Part shown: in pieces, positions 20,834 through 30,514 of the stretch
Numbering within the stretch: the stretch's first letter is position 1
Layout of the letters: every line of letters starts with the position of its first letter
Source of the DNA: Adiantum capillus-veneris
Lineage: Eukaryota > Streptophyta > Polypodiopsida > Polypodiales > Pteridaceae
Assembly: GCA_014529385.2 (NCBI GenBank)
Contig: CM043958.1
Span: 78,907,169 to 78,971,168, forward strand
Direction of reading: 5' to 3'
Length of the DNA: 64,000 bases
The notes under the pieces: generated by a model
Databases searched by the model: none
Told to the model about the DNA's origin: nothing
The model's input: only the letters and a program-made list of their open reading frames with translations
Program-made: the position numbers and the translations under genes

Positions 20834-22447
20834 ATGTCTAAACCAATGACTCTGAAAACACTACCCTCTTACTTGGGAGATAACAAAGATGAATCCATAG
20901 TGTATAAAACCACTCAGATAAAAAGAGCAGAACAGGCCCTAGAGGTAGACAACATCCATTCAATCATGGATACACCCATTCAATGCACTCTTACCTTAGG
21001 AGAACTCTTAAAAATCAGACCATATTTATGGAATGATCTATAGAAAACTCTAGAGGAGGTGGGGATAACAGGGCTAATTGTAATTCTTTGAAGAAAATTG
21101 AAACACAAATTGGATAAAAAAATATCAAGAGTTAAAGAATCTCTAAAGGAGATATACACCACAGAATTGGAAACCACCGAGGAGGAAGGTAAGGATGTAA
21201 TGAGTGTTCCATCCCATTACAAGAAATATACTCTCCAAGACCGAAAGATCAAAGTCAAACAACTTTTCAGGGAACTAAGAAAATAGGGTGAGTCCTACAA
21301 AGGACCTAAACGCAGAAAAAGATCTAGCTAGCCAAACCAGGAGAAGGGCCTAAACCTGCCTACATTACAAACGACCTGATGGAGGAAGAAGAAGAGCTTT
21401 TGTTAAGCTTATTGAAAGAATACCGGGATATCTTTGCTTGGTCTTATAAGGATCTTGAGGATGTTGATCTAGAAGTCTGTCAACATACCATACCTATGAG
21501 AGATAATGCAAAACCAAGCAGATAGGTGCCATGTACTTATAATGAAACATTTGCCAGAAAGATCAAAGAACAGATAGAAAATCTCAAGGAAGCCGAATTC
21601 ATTTATGAAATTGAACACACAGATTGGGTGTCCTCAATTGTGGTAGTGCCTAAGAAAAATGGAAAGTTAAGAGTGTGTGTCAATCTCAAGAAAGTGAATG
21701 CAGGTACCATTAGAGACAACTTTCCTCTTCCAATCACTGAGCATGTTTTAGAACGAGTTGCAGGAAAAGAAGCTTATAGATTTTTAGATGGCTTTTTGGG
21801 ATACAATCAACTTTTGGTTGACCCCAAAGATCAGCATAAAATTGCCTTTGCAACTGAATGGGGTACTTTTGCCTATCGGATTATGCCTTTTGGGTTAACT
21901 AATTCTCCTGCAACCTTTCAAAGATTGATGATCTATGCTTTTAACGAATATATTTGGAATTTCTTGGAAGTATATATGGATGATCTATATAACCTAGGTT
22001 GATCATTTTGAACACCTCAAAAAGGTATTCAAAAAATGTAGACTTTATAGGATTTGCTTAAATCTTGAAAAGTGCACATTTATAGGCAGACAAGGAAAAG
22101 CTCTTGGACATATAATGTCTAAAAATGGCATAGCTATTGATATGGATAAAATTCATGTTATTGATGAATTGCCTAGACCGACAACAGTCAAAGGGTTCAA
22201 GCTTTCATGGGACAATGTGGATATTGCAGACAATTCATTTACATGTACGCTATAATTGTAAAACCCATGTACAACTTAATTACACTCTTTGAATGGACTG
22301 ATGAGTGTGAAGAATCCTTCATGAAGCTAAAGCAAGCTCTCACTTCAGCCCCAATATTGAAAGCACCATATTGGAATAAGATATTACACATACATATAGA
22401 TGCTTCCAGTTTTGCCATTGGGTGTATACTAGCTCAACCAGGAGACG
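20834..22447 (+). pseudogene. Ty3/gypsy protease linker, reverse transcriptase, RNase H start
   Basis: The block opens with MSKPMTLKTLPSYLGDNKDE and DTPIQCTLTLGELLKIRPYL, the protease-region text of this gypsy group. Reverse transcriptase is clear from 21380: LLSLLKEYRDIFAWSYKDLE, then VVPKKNGKLRVCVNLKKVNA, PFGLTNSPATFQRLM and the catalytic VYMDDL near 21975. A frame shift at about 22000 is followed by ALGHIMSKNG and the RNase H start LHIHIDASSFAIGCILAQPG. The text stops exactly where the CACTA element begins (22448), so RNase H is cut and integrase is missing. Stops at about 21043, 21285 and 21524 add to the decay. Confidence 0.88.
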
Positions 22448-22480
22448 CACTACAAGAGGCTATTCATATTAGCGACGCTC
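22448..22480 (+). repeat. CACTA 5' terminus, copy 1
   Basis: CACTACAAGAGGCTATTCAT is followed by ATTAGCGACGCTC. The same text begins copy 2 at 27891. The motif AGCGACGCTC is repeated just inside the end in copy 2 (27914-27923 and 27928-27937). Confidence 0.88.
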
Positions 22481-22494
22481 AAAAAAAAAATTCA

Positions 22495-22554
22495 CGGCGT
22501 CGCTATGAGCGTCGCAAATTTCTTTGTAAATTTGCGATGCTCATAGCGACGCCG
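22495..22554. repeat. Long hairpin near the CACTA 5' end, copy 1
   Basis: The arm starting CGGCGTCGCTATGAGCGTCG pairs with the downstream arm ending CATAGCGACGCCG over about 27 bases with one mismatch and a 6-base loop. Copy 2 has the same hairpin at 27952-28011. A second, shorter palindrome (AAAAACTCAGATC / GATCTGAGTTTTT, 3-base loop) follows at 22585-22613. Subterminal inverted repeats are expected transposase-binding material in CACTA elements; that role is inference here. Confidence 0.88.
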
Positions 22555-22648
22555 ACTGAGCTAAAAAAATAACAGAGAGCGCCCAAAAACTCAGATCTCA
22601 GATCTGAGTTTTTCGGCGCCCTCAAGCAAGGAGCAGGTAACACTTTCC

Positions 22649-22677
22649 CTCTCTCTCTCTCTCTCTCTCTTTCTTCT

Positions 22678-22751
<74 letters not shown>

Positions 22752-22867
22752 AGAGGAAGGAGAGCCAGGTATGCTCCTTCCCTCTCCTCACTCTCATGTT
22801 CCTTTCCCCTCTTTCTCTCTCCCTCTCTCTCTCTCTCACACACACACATACACACACACATAGTGTT

Positions 22868-22915
<48 letters not shown>
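22649..22915. repeat. Microsatellite cluster, CACTA copy 1
   Basis: (CT)n at 22649-22670, (AC)n at 22681-22747 and (GA)n at 22873-22914, with shorter AC runs between. These create long spurious frames of repeating dipeptides on both strands. Confidence 0.95.
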
Positions 22916-22917
<2 letters not shown>

Positions 22918-23189
22918 AAAATAAACAAAAACGCACACACACATACATAAACAAAGAATGCACACACACATTGAGAGAGGAAAAGAGAGAGAGAGAGCAT
23001 GCATAAACAAAAAATGCACACATTTAGAGAGGAAAAGAGAGAGAGAACATGCATAAACAAAAAACGAACACATTGAGAGATGAAAAGAGAGAGAAAACAT
23101 GCATAAACAAAAAAACGCACACACATTGAGAGAGAAAGAGAGAAACTAATTTAACGTCGTAGGAAACTAATTAAAATTAAAAGACCTAA

Positions 23190-23300
23190 AGATCTAGCCG
23201 ACGAGGAGTTGAACTCAAGACCTATTATTCAAGAGGGAAATGGCATAACCAATCTATCATACTTGGCATGGGTGATAGAAAGGTTATACCATTTATCTCT
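23190..23300 (-). repeat. tRNA-derived (SINE head-like) segment inside CACTA copy 1
   Basis: On the minus strand the text ATAGATTGGTTATGCC resembles an RNA polymerase III A box, and GAGTTCAACTCC, about 40 bases on, resembles a B box (consensus GGTTCGANTCC). Spacing fits a degenerate tRNA or the head of a SINE. Copy 2 carries the same block at about 28645-28755. It may have been picked up by the CACTA element. Confidence 0.45.
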
Positions 23301-23338
23301 TTTTATTGGCACACACATCCACACACGCGCACACACAC

Positions 23339-23450
23339 AAGAAGAAGAGAGTTATAACGTCGTAGGAAACTATCCTAAAAGACGTTAAAGATTAGGTTAG
23401 ATGTAGACTTACGTTAAATTAGATTTAGGTTTATTTTTAATTAGATTTAC
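23339..23450. repeat. Direct repeat left of the captured HMA fragment
   Basis: AAGAAGAAGAGAGTTATAAC followed by GTCGTAGGAAACTATCC and an AT-rich tail recurs at 24031-24143 with few changes. The two copies bracket the HMA-gene fragment in copy 1. Confidence 0.85.
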
Positions 23451-23498
23451 GTTTATTTACGCTAGATTTAGATTTACGTTATATTAGATTAGATTTAG

Positions 23499-23861
23499 GT
23501 CTCCATAGACTGCGATGTGTGCATGAAGCGGGTGAAGAAAGCCCTCAATGGAATATAGGGTATTGCTGCCTTCACTCATGGTGGGCTCCGTCGATCCAAA
23601 AGTACTGGTGAAATGTCTTCAGAAGATAGGGAAGAAGGTGGATCTTCAGGGCGGCAAGAGTCACTACATCCCCGACACAATGACCATCTAGACAACCTCT
23701 AGTCATTCAACAACAACTTCAAAGTCAGTAACAAGAGCAAGAACGGTCGAAAGGGCCAATTGCTGTCGTTAAATGTGGATGGAGATGAGGCAGCGTCACC
23801 GCCGGAAGTTAACTCTCACATCTTTAGTGATGAGAATGCCAACTCTTGCCGAGTTATGTGA
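23499..23861 (+). pseudogene. Captured HMA-domain (HIPP-type) host gene fragment in CACTA copy 1
   Basis: The fragment starts right after a TTTAG, an acceptor-like position, with VSIDCDVCMKRVKKALNGI. This is the first strand, metal-binding loop (C-x-x-C) and first helix of a heavy-metal-associated domain. A TAG (23556-23558) and a frame change follow. The second half then reads GSVDPKVLVKCLQKIGKKVD, the VDP-x-x-L-x-K-x-L-x-K-x-GKKVDL ending typical of plant HMA/HIPP proteins, which bind metals or act as metallochaperones. The next text (NNNFKVSNKSKNGRKGQLLS and onward, to TGA at 23859) may be more of the same gene. It is flanked by a 112-bp direct repeat. Inference: the transposon captured this host exon; no function is implied for the copy. 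Confidence 0.78.
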
Positions 23862-24030
23862 AAAATTATGTGTTAAATCAGTTTTAAGGTTCTTATAATC
23901 CCTGTTAGTTTAGTTCTTTGTTTTTAATATAACATAATTTACGTTAGATTTAGATTTATGTTATATTAGATTAGACTTAGGTTTATTTAGGTTTATTTAG
24001 GTTTACCCACACACACACACACACACACAC

Positions 24031-24143
24031 AAGAAGAAGAGAGTTTTAACGTCGTAGGAAACAATCCCAAAAGACGTTAAAGATTAGGTTAGATGTAGAC
24101 TTACGTTAAATTAGATTTAGGTTTATTTTTACTTAGATTTACG
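24031..24143. repeat. Direct repeat right of the captured HMA fragment
   Basis: Partner of 23339-23450, opening with the same AAGAAGAAGAGAGTTTTAAC text. In copy 2 the segment corresponding to 23708-24096 is missing, so only the tail of this repeat remains there. Confidence 0.85.
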
Positions 24144-24464
24144 TTTATTTAGATTTACGCTTATTTACGTTAGATCAAGTCCATGCAAGAATTACTTACG
24201 GTTTAGGGTTTGGAGTTAGACGAACAATGAAAAGATCTACTATGAAAAGATGTTAAGATGCTGTGAAGTGCTACAGCTAGAGAAGAGGCAAACGGGTTTT
24301 TTCCACTACATGCAGTATCATGTAGACGTGGGTGTGTAGATTTCTTGTACCCACAAATATAGGTATTGACAAATAAAGACGAGACTATAACCCGGTGGTT
24401 CTGATCTCCGTGCACCTCTAGACCGAGGTGTGCGGGGATTGGACATGACTAGAGAATGTGAGGT

Positions 24465-24466
<2 letters not shown>

Positions 24467-24497
<31 letters not shown>
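24467..24497. repeat. (GA)n microsatellite upstream of tnp2, copy 1
   Basis: About 31 bases of AG repeat. The same position in copy 2 (29529-29615) holds about 87 bases. Confidence 0.95.
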
Positions 24498-24500
<3 letters not shown>

Positions 24501-24560
24501 CGAAGAATGCCAATAGAATATTAAATTTGTTGTCCAGGTTATAAGATTTTTATCCTCATT

Positions 24561-27500
24561 ATGAGTAGTGTCGAGGATGTGGGACCGTCCAACCGAAACA
24601 CCTATCTCTCAACGAGGGTCTTATGTCCTTGTAATCAATGCAAGCATGCTGTGCGACGGACAAGACGTGTTTCTTTGCAGCACGTTCGCGAATTTGGCGA
24701 GTTCGATCCATCTATTATAGATCGAGTTGTTGCCAATTATAACTCGTCGAACTCTGACGCTGGCCAACAAGCAGCAATCTTGCAATCCAATAGATGTGTT
24801 CGCAGGCGCTTTGGTCAAGCAGCATATGTGAGGCCACAAGATGTAGCCTCTGACGGCTCGGGGGATGATAATGCAGAGCACATTCCCAACGAGGCAATGT
24901 TTGAGCCCGAGATTGATGAAATGATCGAGACGATCATGGATTCAGAAAGGCTTATCTATGATGATATGAAAAGTGAAGCCGATACGGCATTGTATAATGG
25001 AGCACGTATGTCTAGATTGAAAGCACTCCTGGTTCTTCTCAACATGCAGGCAAAGTTTGGATGGAGTGACACTAGCGTCACAGCGCTTTTCAGGTGATCT
25101 ATTACAATTAGTTTACTTTAATAAAACTCTAAATGTATAATGATCTGATAGATTTTTACACGACTATATCGTATTTTTATGTTGTGTAGATTGCTGAAAG
25201 AGCACATACTACCAGCTGACAATGTGATGCCAGATTCCTGAGATGAAGCAAGAAAGATTTTGCGAAACTTGGGGATGGATTACAATTCTATCCACGCTTG
25301 TCCTAATGACTGCATTCTTTTCAGAGGGGAATACATAGACATGGAGAAGTGTCCGAAATGTGATTCCGAAAGATATCGAGTAGATCTCCATGGGACAAAA
25401 ATTCCACAAAAGGTTTTGCGACATTTTCCTTTGCTTCCTCGCATCAAGCATTTCTTCGAATGTAAGTCCATGGCCGCCCTAGCATCATGGCATGAGGAGA
25501 ATAAATCTTCGGATGGTGTGCTACGAATTCTTGCAGATTGCGCAGCCTGGAAACATATAGATGGAACATGGTCGGATTTTGCCAGGGAAGCTCGAAATTT
25601 GCGCTTAGGCCTGGCTATGGATGGCGTAAATCCATTTGGTCAAAGATCAACATCTTACAGTGTATGGCCCGTTGTCATCGTGAACTACAACATTCCCCCG
25701 TGGTTGACTACGAAGAAGGGGCACCAATGGCTATGCTTGATTGTGCTAGGGCGATATAAAGTGGGGAATATGGATGTGTATCTTCCTCCACTATTGGAAG
25801 AGCTACAACAATTGTGGATTGGCATAGAGGTGGTGGATATTAGCCGGCACACAGGACGACGGAATGCTTTGATCAGAGGCATTCTAATGTGGAACATGCA
25901 TGACTATCCCAGGCTAACAGAATGCTCAGGTGATCTATTGACACTCCTCACTCAAACACTGTAAATCTTGTTTTTTCCCATAGTTGATCTATTATCATGT
26001 GTATACATGCAGGGCTTCAAACAAGCGGATACAGAGCATGTGTCACATGTGGACCTAGACTGAATGCACGTAGGGCGCCCTCACTGAAGAAGCAAATCTA
26101 CGAAGGTCATCAAGCGTATCTTCCAGAGAATCATGTGTTACGCGACGGCTTTTTGGGAAGAGAGCCACCAAGGATGTCTGCACAAGCATGGTTAGAGTAG
26201 AAGGAGATGTGCGATGACGGATTGCCTCCAAGGATGAAGAGACTATCTCTATGGTACGAGTTACCATACTGGCCCCGACTCATGATCAATCACTTGCTCG
26301 ATCCAATGCACATATTCAAGAATGTGGGTAATCTACTATGGGACCATCTGACCAGTAAGAAAGATACTTTGGGAGCCAGAGTTGACCTTCGAAATGTGGA
26401 TCGTATGGAGCAATATTGGCCGCAAACACCGTCTGATGGATCGATAAACCTCCCTAAAGCACCATGGATTTTCACAGGAGCCCAAGAACGCAAAGTAAAA
26501 GAGACCATTCGATCTTTGCGGACCCCCACTGGCGTAATGCACTCGCTCCGAACGTGTTTTACTAAAGAAGGAAAGCTTACCGGTTTGAAGTCACACGATT
26601 GGCATAAAATGTGTCAGGTACGTTCATAGTGGACTTTAATATCATTGCATAAAATGTGGACTTTAATATCATTGCTGCACATACTTTACAGTTTATTTTA
26701 CCGGTTTCCATTGAGGGATGTTTGTCTTTCGACATCCGTAACACAATCTACAAACTTGCAAAGCTGGTGCAATGGATCTCACAAAAGGAGATCAACGTAG
26801 ACTCCATACCATTCGCCAAACTAAATGCTGCGGAGCTTGTGTGCATGTTTGAGAAACATTTTCCTACTACCATGCTAACCATTCAGGTGCATCTTCTTGT
26901 TCACATAGTTGATGAGGTGGAAATAGCTGGCACAGTTCATTCCATATGGATGTTCTTCTTAGAACGTTTCACGAAAATGCTTAAGGGATATGTGCGTCAA
27001 AAGGCATGTTCGGAGGGTGGCATGGCAGAAGGTTGGTTGGTATCAAAGTCCCTAGTGTACATTGGAGAGTGGCTAGACGGATTTGATAAAGCCCGGGAGA
27101 CGCTATGGCGAACCATAGATGATGAGCGCATATCTGGGATTGTCATGTGAAATCTCGGTGTTGAGAAGAAGATGACGGAAGATCTAGAGGCTAAAATCAA
27201 CCGATTTTGCATGCTTCACAATCCAGTGATGCAAAAGTGGATTTCACAATATGAGGATGCAAAGCAAGAGCGACAAAGGGCACGAATCGAGTGGAGACGG
27301 GGAAGACGATCACCGATGCACTATCCGATGGTTCTGGAGAGCCTACCAACCTTCATGAGCCTAAGATGGTTGCACAACCAATTGAAAAGCGCACAACAAT
27401 GCGGTGACGAAGTGACTGAGGAAGAGTGGGAGTACTCTCGGGGTTGCGAGACCAAGGTAAGTTTGCAATGTACGACTAGCTAGTGACTTTATTTCTAAAC

Positions 27501-27890
27501 GTTTGAACGGCCACTCATAATCTTTGTTCGTTGTAGTATAAGTCATACATAGCAGCATGGTGTAAAGGTCGACATTTTAGGGTGGAACGAATCGACAAAA
27601 AGCGTTTTACTCAAGATTGTGGAATCATGGCAAAATTTGAACAGTCTAGTCGACGACGTTCCTCTGATGCAGATCCTGTGGTGGCGGAACTCACTTACTT
27701 CGGCACGCTATAAGAGATTTTGAGGATAGATTACAGAGGATTTTTTGTCGACTGGTTCGACGTGCAATGGTTCAAGATAATCATGGAGAGTCGCAATGCT
27801 ACTGTGCGTAGAGGAGAGTCTGGTTTTCTTGAGGTGGATTCTACTAAGAAATGGACTGACCTAAGAGACACTTTCGTACTACCCGAGCAT
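24561..27890 (+). pseudogene. CACTA tnp2 transposase, five exons, copy 1
   Basis: The gene starts at ATG 24561 (MSSVEDVGPSNRNTYLSTRV) with a cysteine-containing Transpos_assoc-like start (CPCNQC). Four introns with GT-AG ends join the frames cleanly: 25094-25189, 25930-26012, 26618-26691 and 27457-27536. Exon 2 holds the tnp2 core: CPNDCILFRGEYIDMEKCPK, then AWKHIDGTWSDFAREARNLR and LGLAMDGVNPFGQRSTSYSV. Exon 4 has the DUF4218 part (MLKGYVRQKACSEGGMAEGW). Exon 5 has the DUF4216 part (DWFDVQWFKIIMESRNATV). Stops at 25239 (TGA), 26198 (TAG), 27148 (TGA) and 27711 (TAA) disable it, mostly explainable as C-to-T changes. The C-terminus is cut at 27890 by copy 2. The protein would excise and insert CACTA elements in the nucleus. 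Confidence 0.92.
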
Positions 27891-27951
27891 CACTACAAGA
27901 GGCTATTCATATTAGCGACGCTCACATAGCGACGCTCAAAAAAAAATTTCC

Positions 27952-28070
27952 CGGCGTCGCTACGAGCGTCGCAAATTTACAAAGAAATTTGCGACGCTCA
28001 TAGCGACGCCGACTGGGGTAAAAAAATAACCGAGCGCGCCCAAAAACTCAGATCTCAGATCTGAGTTTTT
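27952..28070. repeat. Hairpins near the CACTA 5' end, copy 2
   Basis: The CGGCGTCGCTACGAGCGTCG arm pairs with CGACGCTCATAGCGACGCCG (27952-28011), and AAAAACTCAGATC pairs with GATCTGAGTTTTT (28042-28070). The loop differs from copy 1 (ACAAAG versus CTTTGT, which is its reverse complement), suggesting the loop has inverted between copies. Confidence 0.85.
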
Positions 28071-28106
28071 CGGCGCCCTCAAGCAAGGAGCAGGTAACGC
28101 TCTCCC

Positions 28107-28109
<3 letters not shown>

Positions 28110-28157
<48 letters not shown>

Positions 28158-28163
28158 CTTCTC

Positions 28164-28196
<33 letters not shown>

Positions 28197-28314
28197 AGAG
28201 GAAGGAGAGCCAGGTATGCTCCTTCCCTCTCCTCATTCTCATGTTCCCTTCCCCTCTTTCTCTCTCCCTCTCTCTCTCTCTCACACACACACATACACAC
28301 ACACACATAGTGTT

Positions 28315-28361
<47 letters not shown>
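28110..28361. repeat. Microsatellite cluster, CACTA copy 2
   Basis: (CT)n at 28110-28153, (CA)n at 28164-28191 and (GA)n at 28317-28361. Lengths differ from copy 1 although the flanks are nearly identical. Confidence 0.95.
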
Positions 28362-28366
<5 letters not shown>

Positions 28367-28950
28367 AACAAAAACAAAAACGCACACACACATACATAAA
28401 CAAAGAATGCACACACACATTGAGAGAGAAAAAGAGAGAGAGAGCATGCATAAACAAAAAACGCACGCATTGAGAGAGGAAAAGAGAGAGAGAACATGCA
28501 TAAACAAAAAACACACACATTGAGAGAGGAAAAGAGAGAGAAAACATGCATACGATCCAAAAAAACGCACACACATTGAGAGAGAAAGAGAGAGAAACTA
28601 ATTTAACGTCGTAGGAAACTAATTAAAATTAAAAGACCTAAAGATCTAGCCAACGAGGAGTTGAACTCAAGACCTATTATTCAAGAGGGAAATGGCATAA
28701 TCAATCTATCATACTTGGCATAGGTGATAGAAAGGTTATACCATTTATCTCTTTTTATTGGCACACACATCCACACACGCACACACACACAAGAAGAAGA
28801 GAGTTATAACGTCGTAGGAAACTATCTTAAAAGACGTTAAAGATTAGGTTATATGTAGACTTACATTAAATTAGATTTAGGTTTATTTTTAACTAGATTT
28901 ACGTTTATTTAAGCTAGATTTAGATTTACGTTATATTAGATTAGATTTAG

Positions 28951-29160
28951 GTCTCCATAGACTGCGATGCCTGCATGAAGCGGGTGAAGAAAGCCCTCAA
29001 TGGAATATAGGGTATTGCTGCCTTCACTGATGGTGGGCTCCGTCGATCCAAAAGTACTCGTGAAATGTCTTCAGAAGATAGGGAAGAAGGTGGATCTTCA
29101 GGGCGGCAAGAGTCACTACATCCTCGACACAATGACCATCTAGACAACCTCTAGTCATTA
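28951..29160 (+). pseudogene. Captured HMA-domain fragment, copy 2
   Basis: Second copy of the HMA fragment of 23499-23707, beginning VSIDCDACMKRVKKALNGI with a classic C-D-A-C metal loop; copy 1 reads C-D-V-C. It carries the same TAG and the same frame change before GSVDPKVLVKCLQKIGKKVD, so both breaks predate the duplication. It ends at the deletion junction near 29160. Confidence 0.78.
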
Positions 29161-29526
29161 GACTTACTGAAATTAGATTTAGCTTTATTTTTAGTTAGAT
29201 TTACGTTTATTTAGATTTACGCTTATTTACGTTAGATCGAGTCCACGCAAGAATTACTTACGGTTTAGGGTTTAGAGTTAGACGAACAGTGAAAAGATCT
29301 ACTGTGAAAAGATGTTAAGATGCTGTGAAGTGCTACAGCTAGAGAAGAGGCAAAGGGGTCTTGTCCACTACATGCAGTATCATGTAGACGTGGGTGTGTA
29401 GATTTCTTGTACCCACAAATATAGGTATTGACCAATAAAGACGAGATTATAACCTGGTGGTTCTGATCTCCGTGCACCTCTAGACCGAGGTGTGCGGGGA
29501 TTGGACATGACTAGAGAATTTGAGGT

Positions 29527-29528
<2 letters not shown>

Positions 29529-29615
<87 letters not shown>
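29529..29615. repeat. (GA)n microsatellite upstream of tnp2, copy 2
   Basis: About 87 bases of uninterrupted AG repeat, nearly three times the length at the matching place in copy 1. Confidence 0.95.
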
Positions 29616-29618
<3 letters not shown>

Positions 29619-29680
29619 GACGAAGAATGCCAATAGAATATTAAATTTGTTGTCCAGGTTATAAGTTTTTTATCCTCATT

Positions 29681-30514
29681 ATGAGTAGCGACGAGGATGT
29701 GGGACCGTCCAACCGAAACACCTATCTCTCAACGAGGGTCTTATGTCCTTGTAATCAATGCAAGCATGCTGTGCGACGGACAAGACGTGTTTCTTTGCAG
29801 CACGTTCGCGAATTTGGCGAGTTCGATCCATCTATTATAGATCGAGTTGTTGCCAATTATAACTCGTCGGACTCTGACGCTGGCCAACAAGCAGCAATCT
29901 TGCAACCCAATAGATGTGTTCGCAGGCGCTTTGGTCAAGCAGCATATGTGAGGCCACAAGATGTAGCCTCTGACAGCTCGGGGGATGATAATGCAGAGCA
30001 CATTCCCAACGAGGCAATGTTTGAGCCCGAGATTGATGAAATGATCAAGACGATCATGGATTCAGAAAGGCTTATCTATGATGATATGAAAAGTGAAGCC
30101 GATACGCCATTGTATAATGGAGCACGTATGTTTAGATTGAAAGCACTCCTGGTTCTTCTCAACATGCAGGCAAAGGTTGGATGGAGTGACACTAGCGTCA
30201 CAGCGATTTTCAGGTGATCTATTACAATTAGTTTACTTTAATAGAACTCTAAATGTATAATGATCTGATAGATTTTTACACGACTGTATCATATTTTTAT
30301 GTTGTGTAGATTGCTGAAAGAGCACATACTACCAGCTGACAATGTGATGCCAGATTCCCGAGATGAAGCAAGAAAGATTTTGCGAAACTTGGGGATGGAT
30401 TACAATTCTATCCACGCTTGTCCTAATGACTGCATTCTTTTCAGAGGGGAATACATAGACATGGAGAAGTGTCCGAAATGTGATTCCGAAAGATATCGAG
30501 TAGATCTCTTGGAA
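29681..30514 (+). pseudogene. CACTA tnp2 transposase, 5' part only, copy 2
   Basis: Exon 1 (ATG 29681, MSSDEDVGPSNRNTYLSTRV) and the start of exon 2 are present, with the same 96-base intron at 30214-30309. At 30359-30361 this copy keeps CGA (Arg), where copy 1 has TGA, so that stop arose after the copies split. The reading continues through CPNDCILFRGEYIDMEKCPK and is cut at about 30514. The core domain is missing, so it cannot work as a transposase. Confidence 0.88.

Larger units (their letters stand above)
22448..27890 (+). mobile_element. CACTA (En/Spm-type) DNA transposon, copy 1, 5' and transposase part
   Basis: The 5' end CACTACAAGAGGCTATTCAT is a standard CACTA terminus and lies inside gypsy RNase H coding sequence. 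Behind it come GC-rich hairpins, microsatellites, a tRNA-like segment, a captured HMA gene fragment (23499-23861) and a multi-exon tnp2 transposase (24561-27890). The copy is cut at 27890 by a second member of the same family. Its own 3' terminus was not found, so the right part is lost or lies beyond a rearrangement. CACTA elements move by cut-and-paste, with the transposase binding subterminal repeats. Confidence 0.9.
27891..30514 (+). mobile_element. CACTA DNA transposon, copy 2, 5' part
   Basis: A second copy of the same element begins with CACTACAAGAGGCTATTCAT inside the DUF4216 coding exon of copy 1, after CCCGAGCAT. It follows copy 1 closely through hairpins, microsatellites, tRNA-like block, HMA fragment and the start of tnp2. 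It lacks the segment matching 23708-24096 and ends abruptly at about 30514 after GAGTAGATCTC, where unrelated sequence begins. No 3' terminus of this family is present. Confidence 0.9.

Noticed and set aside
22503-23126. Long minus-strand frames rich in CVCVCV, SLSLSL and RERERE
   Set aside because: They are translations of AC, CT and GA microsatellites in the CACTA copy 1 subterminal region; no codon is expected to be selected.
23400-24180. Telomere-like TTTAGG repeats
   Set aside because: The GATTTAGGTTTAT text is irregular and lacks runs of TTTAGGG; it is better explained as CACTA subterminal repeats.
28048-28576. Similar repeat-dipeptide frames on both strands
   Set aside because: Same cause, microsatellites of CACTA copy 2.
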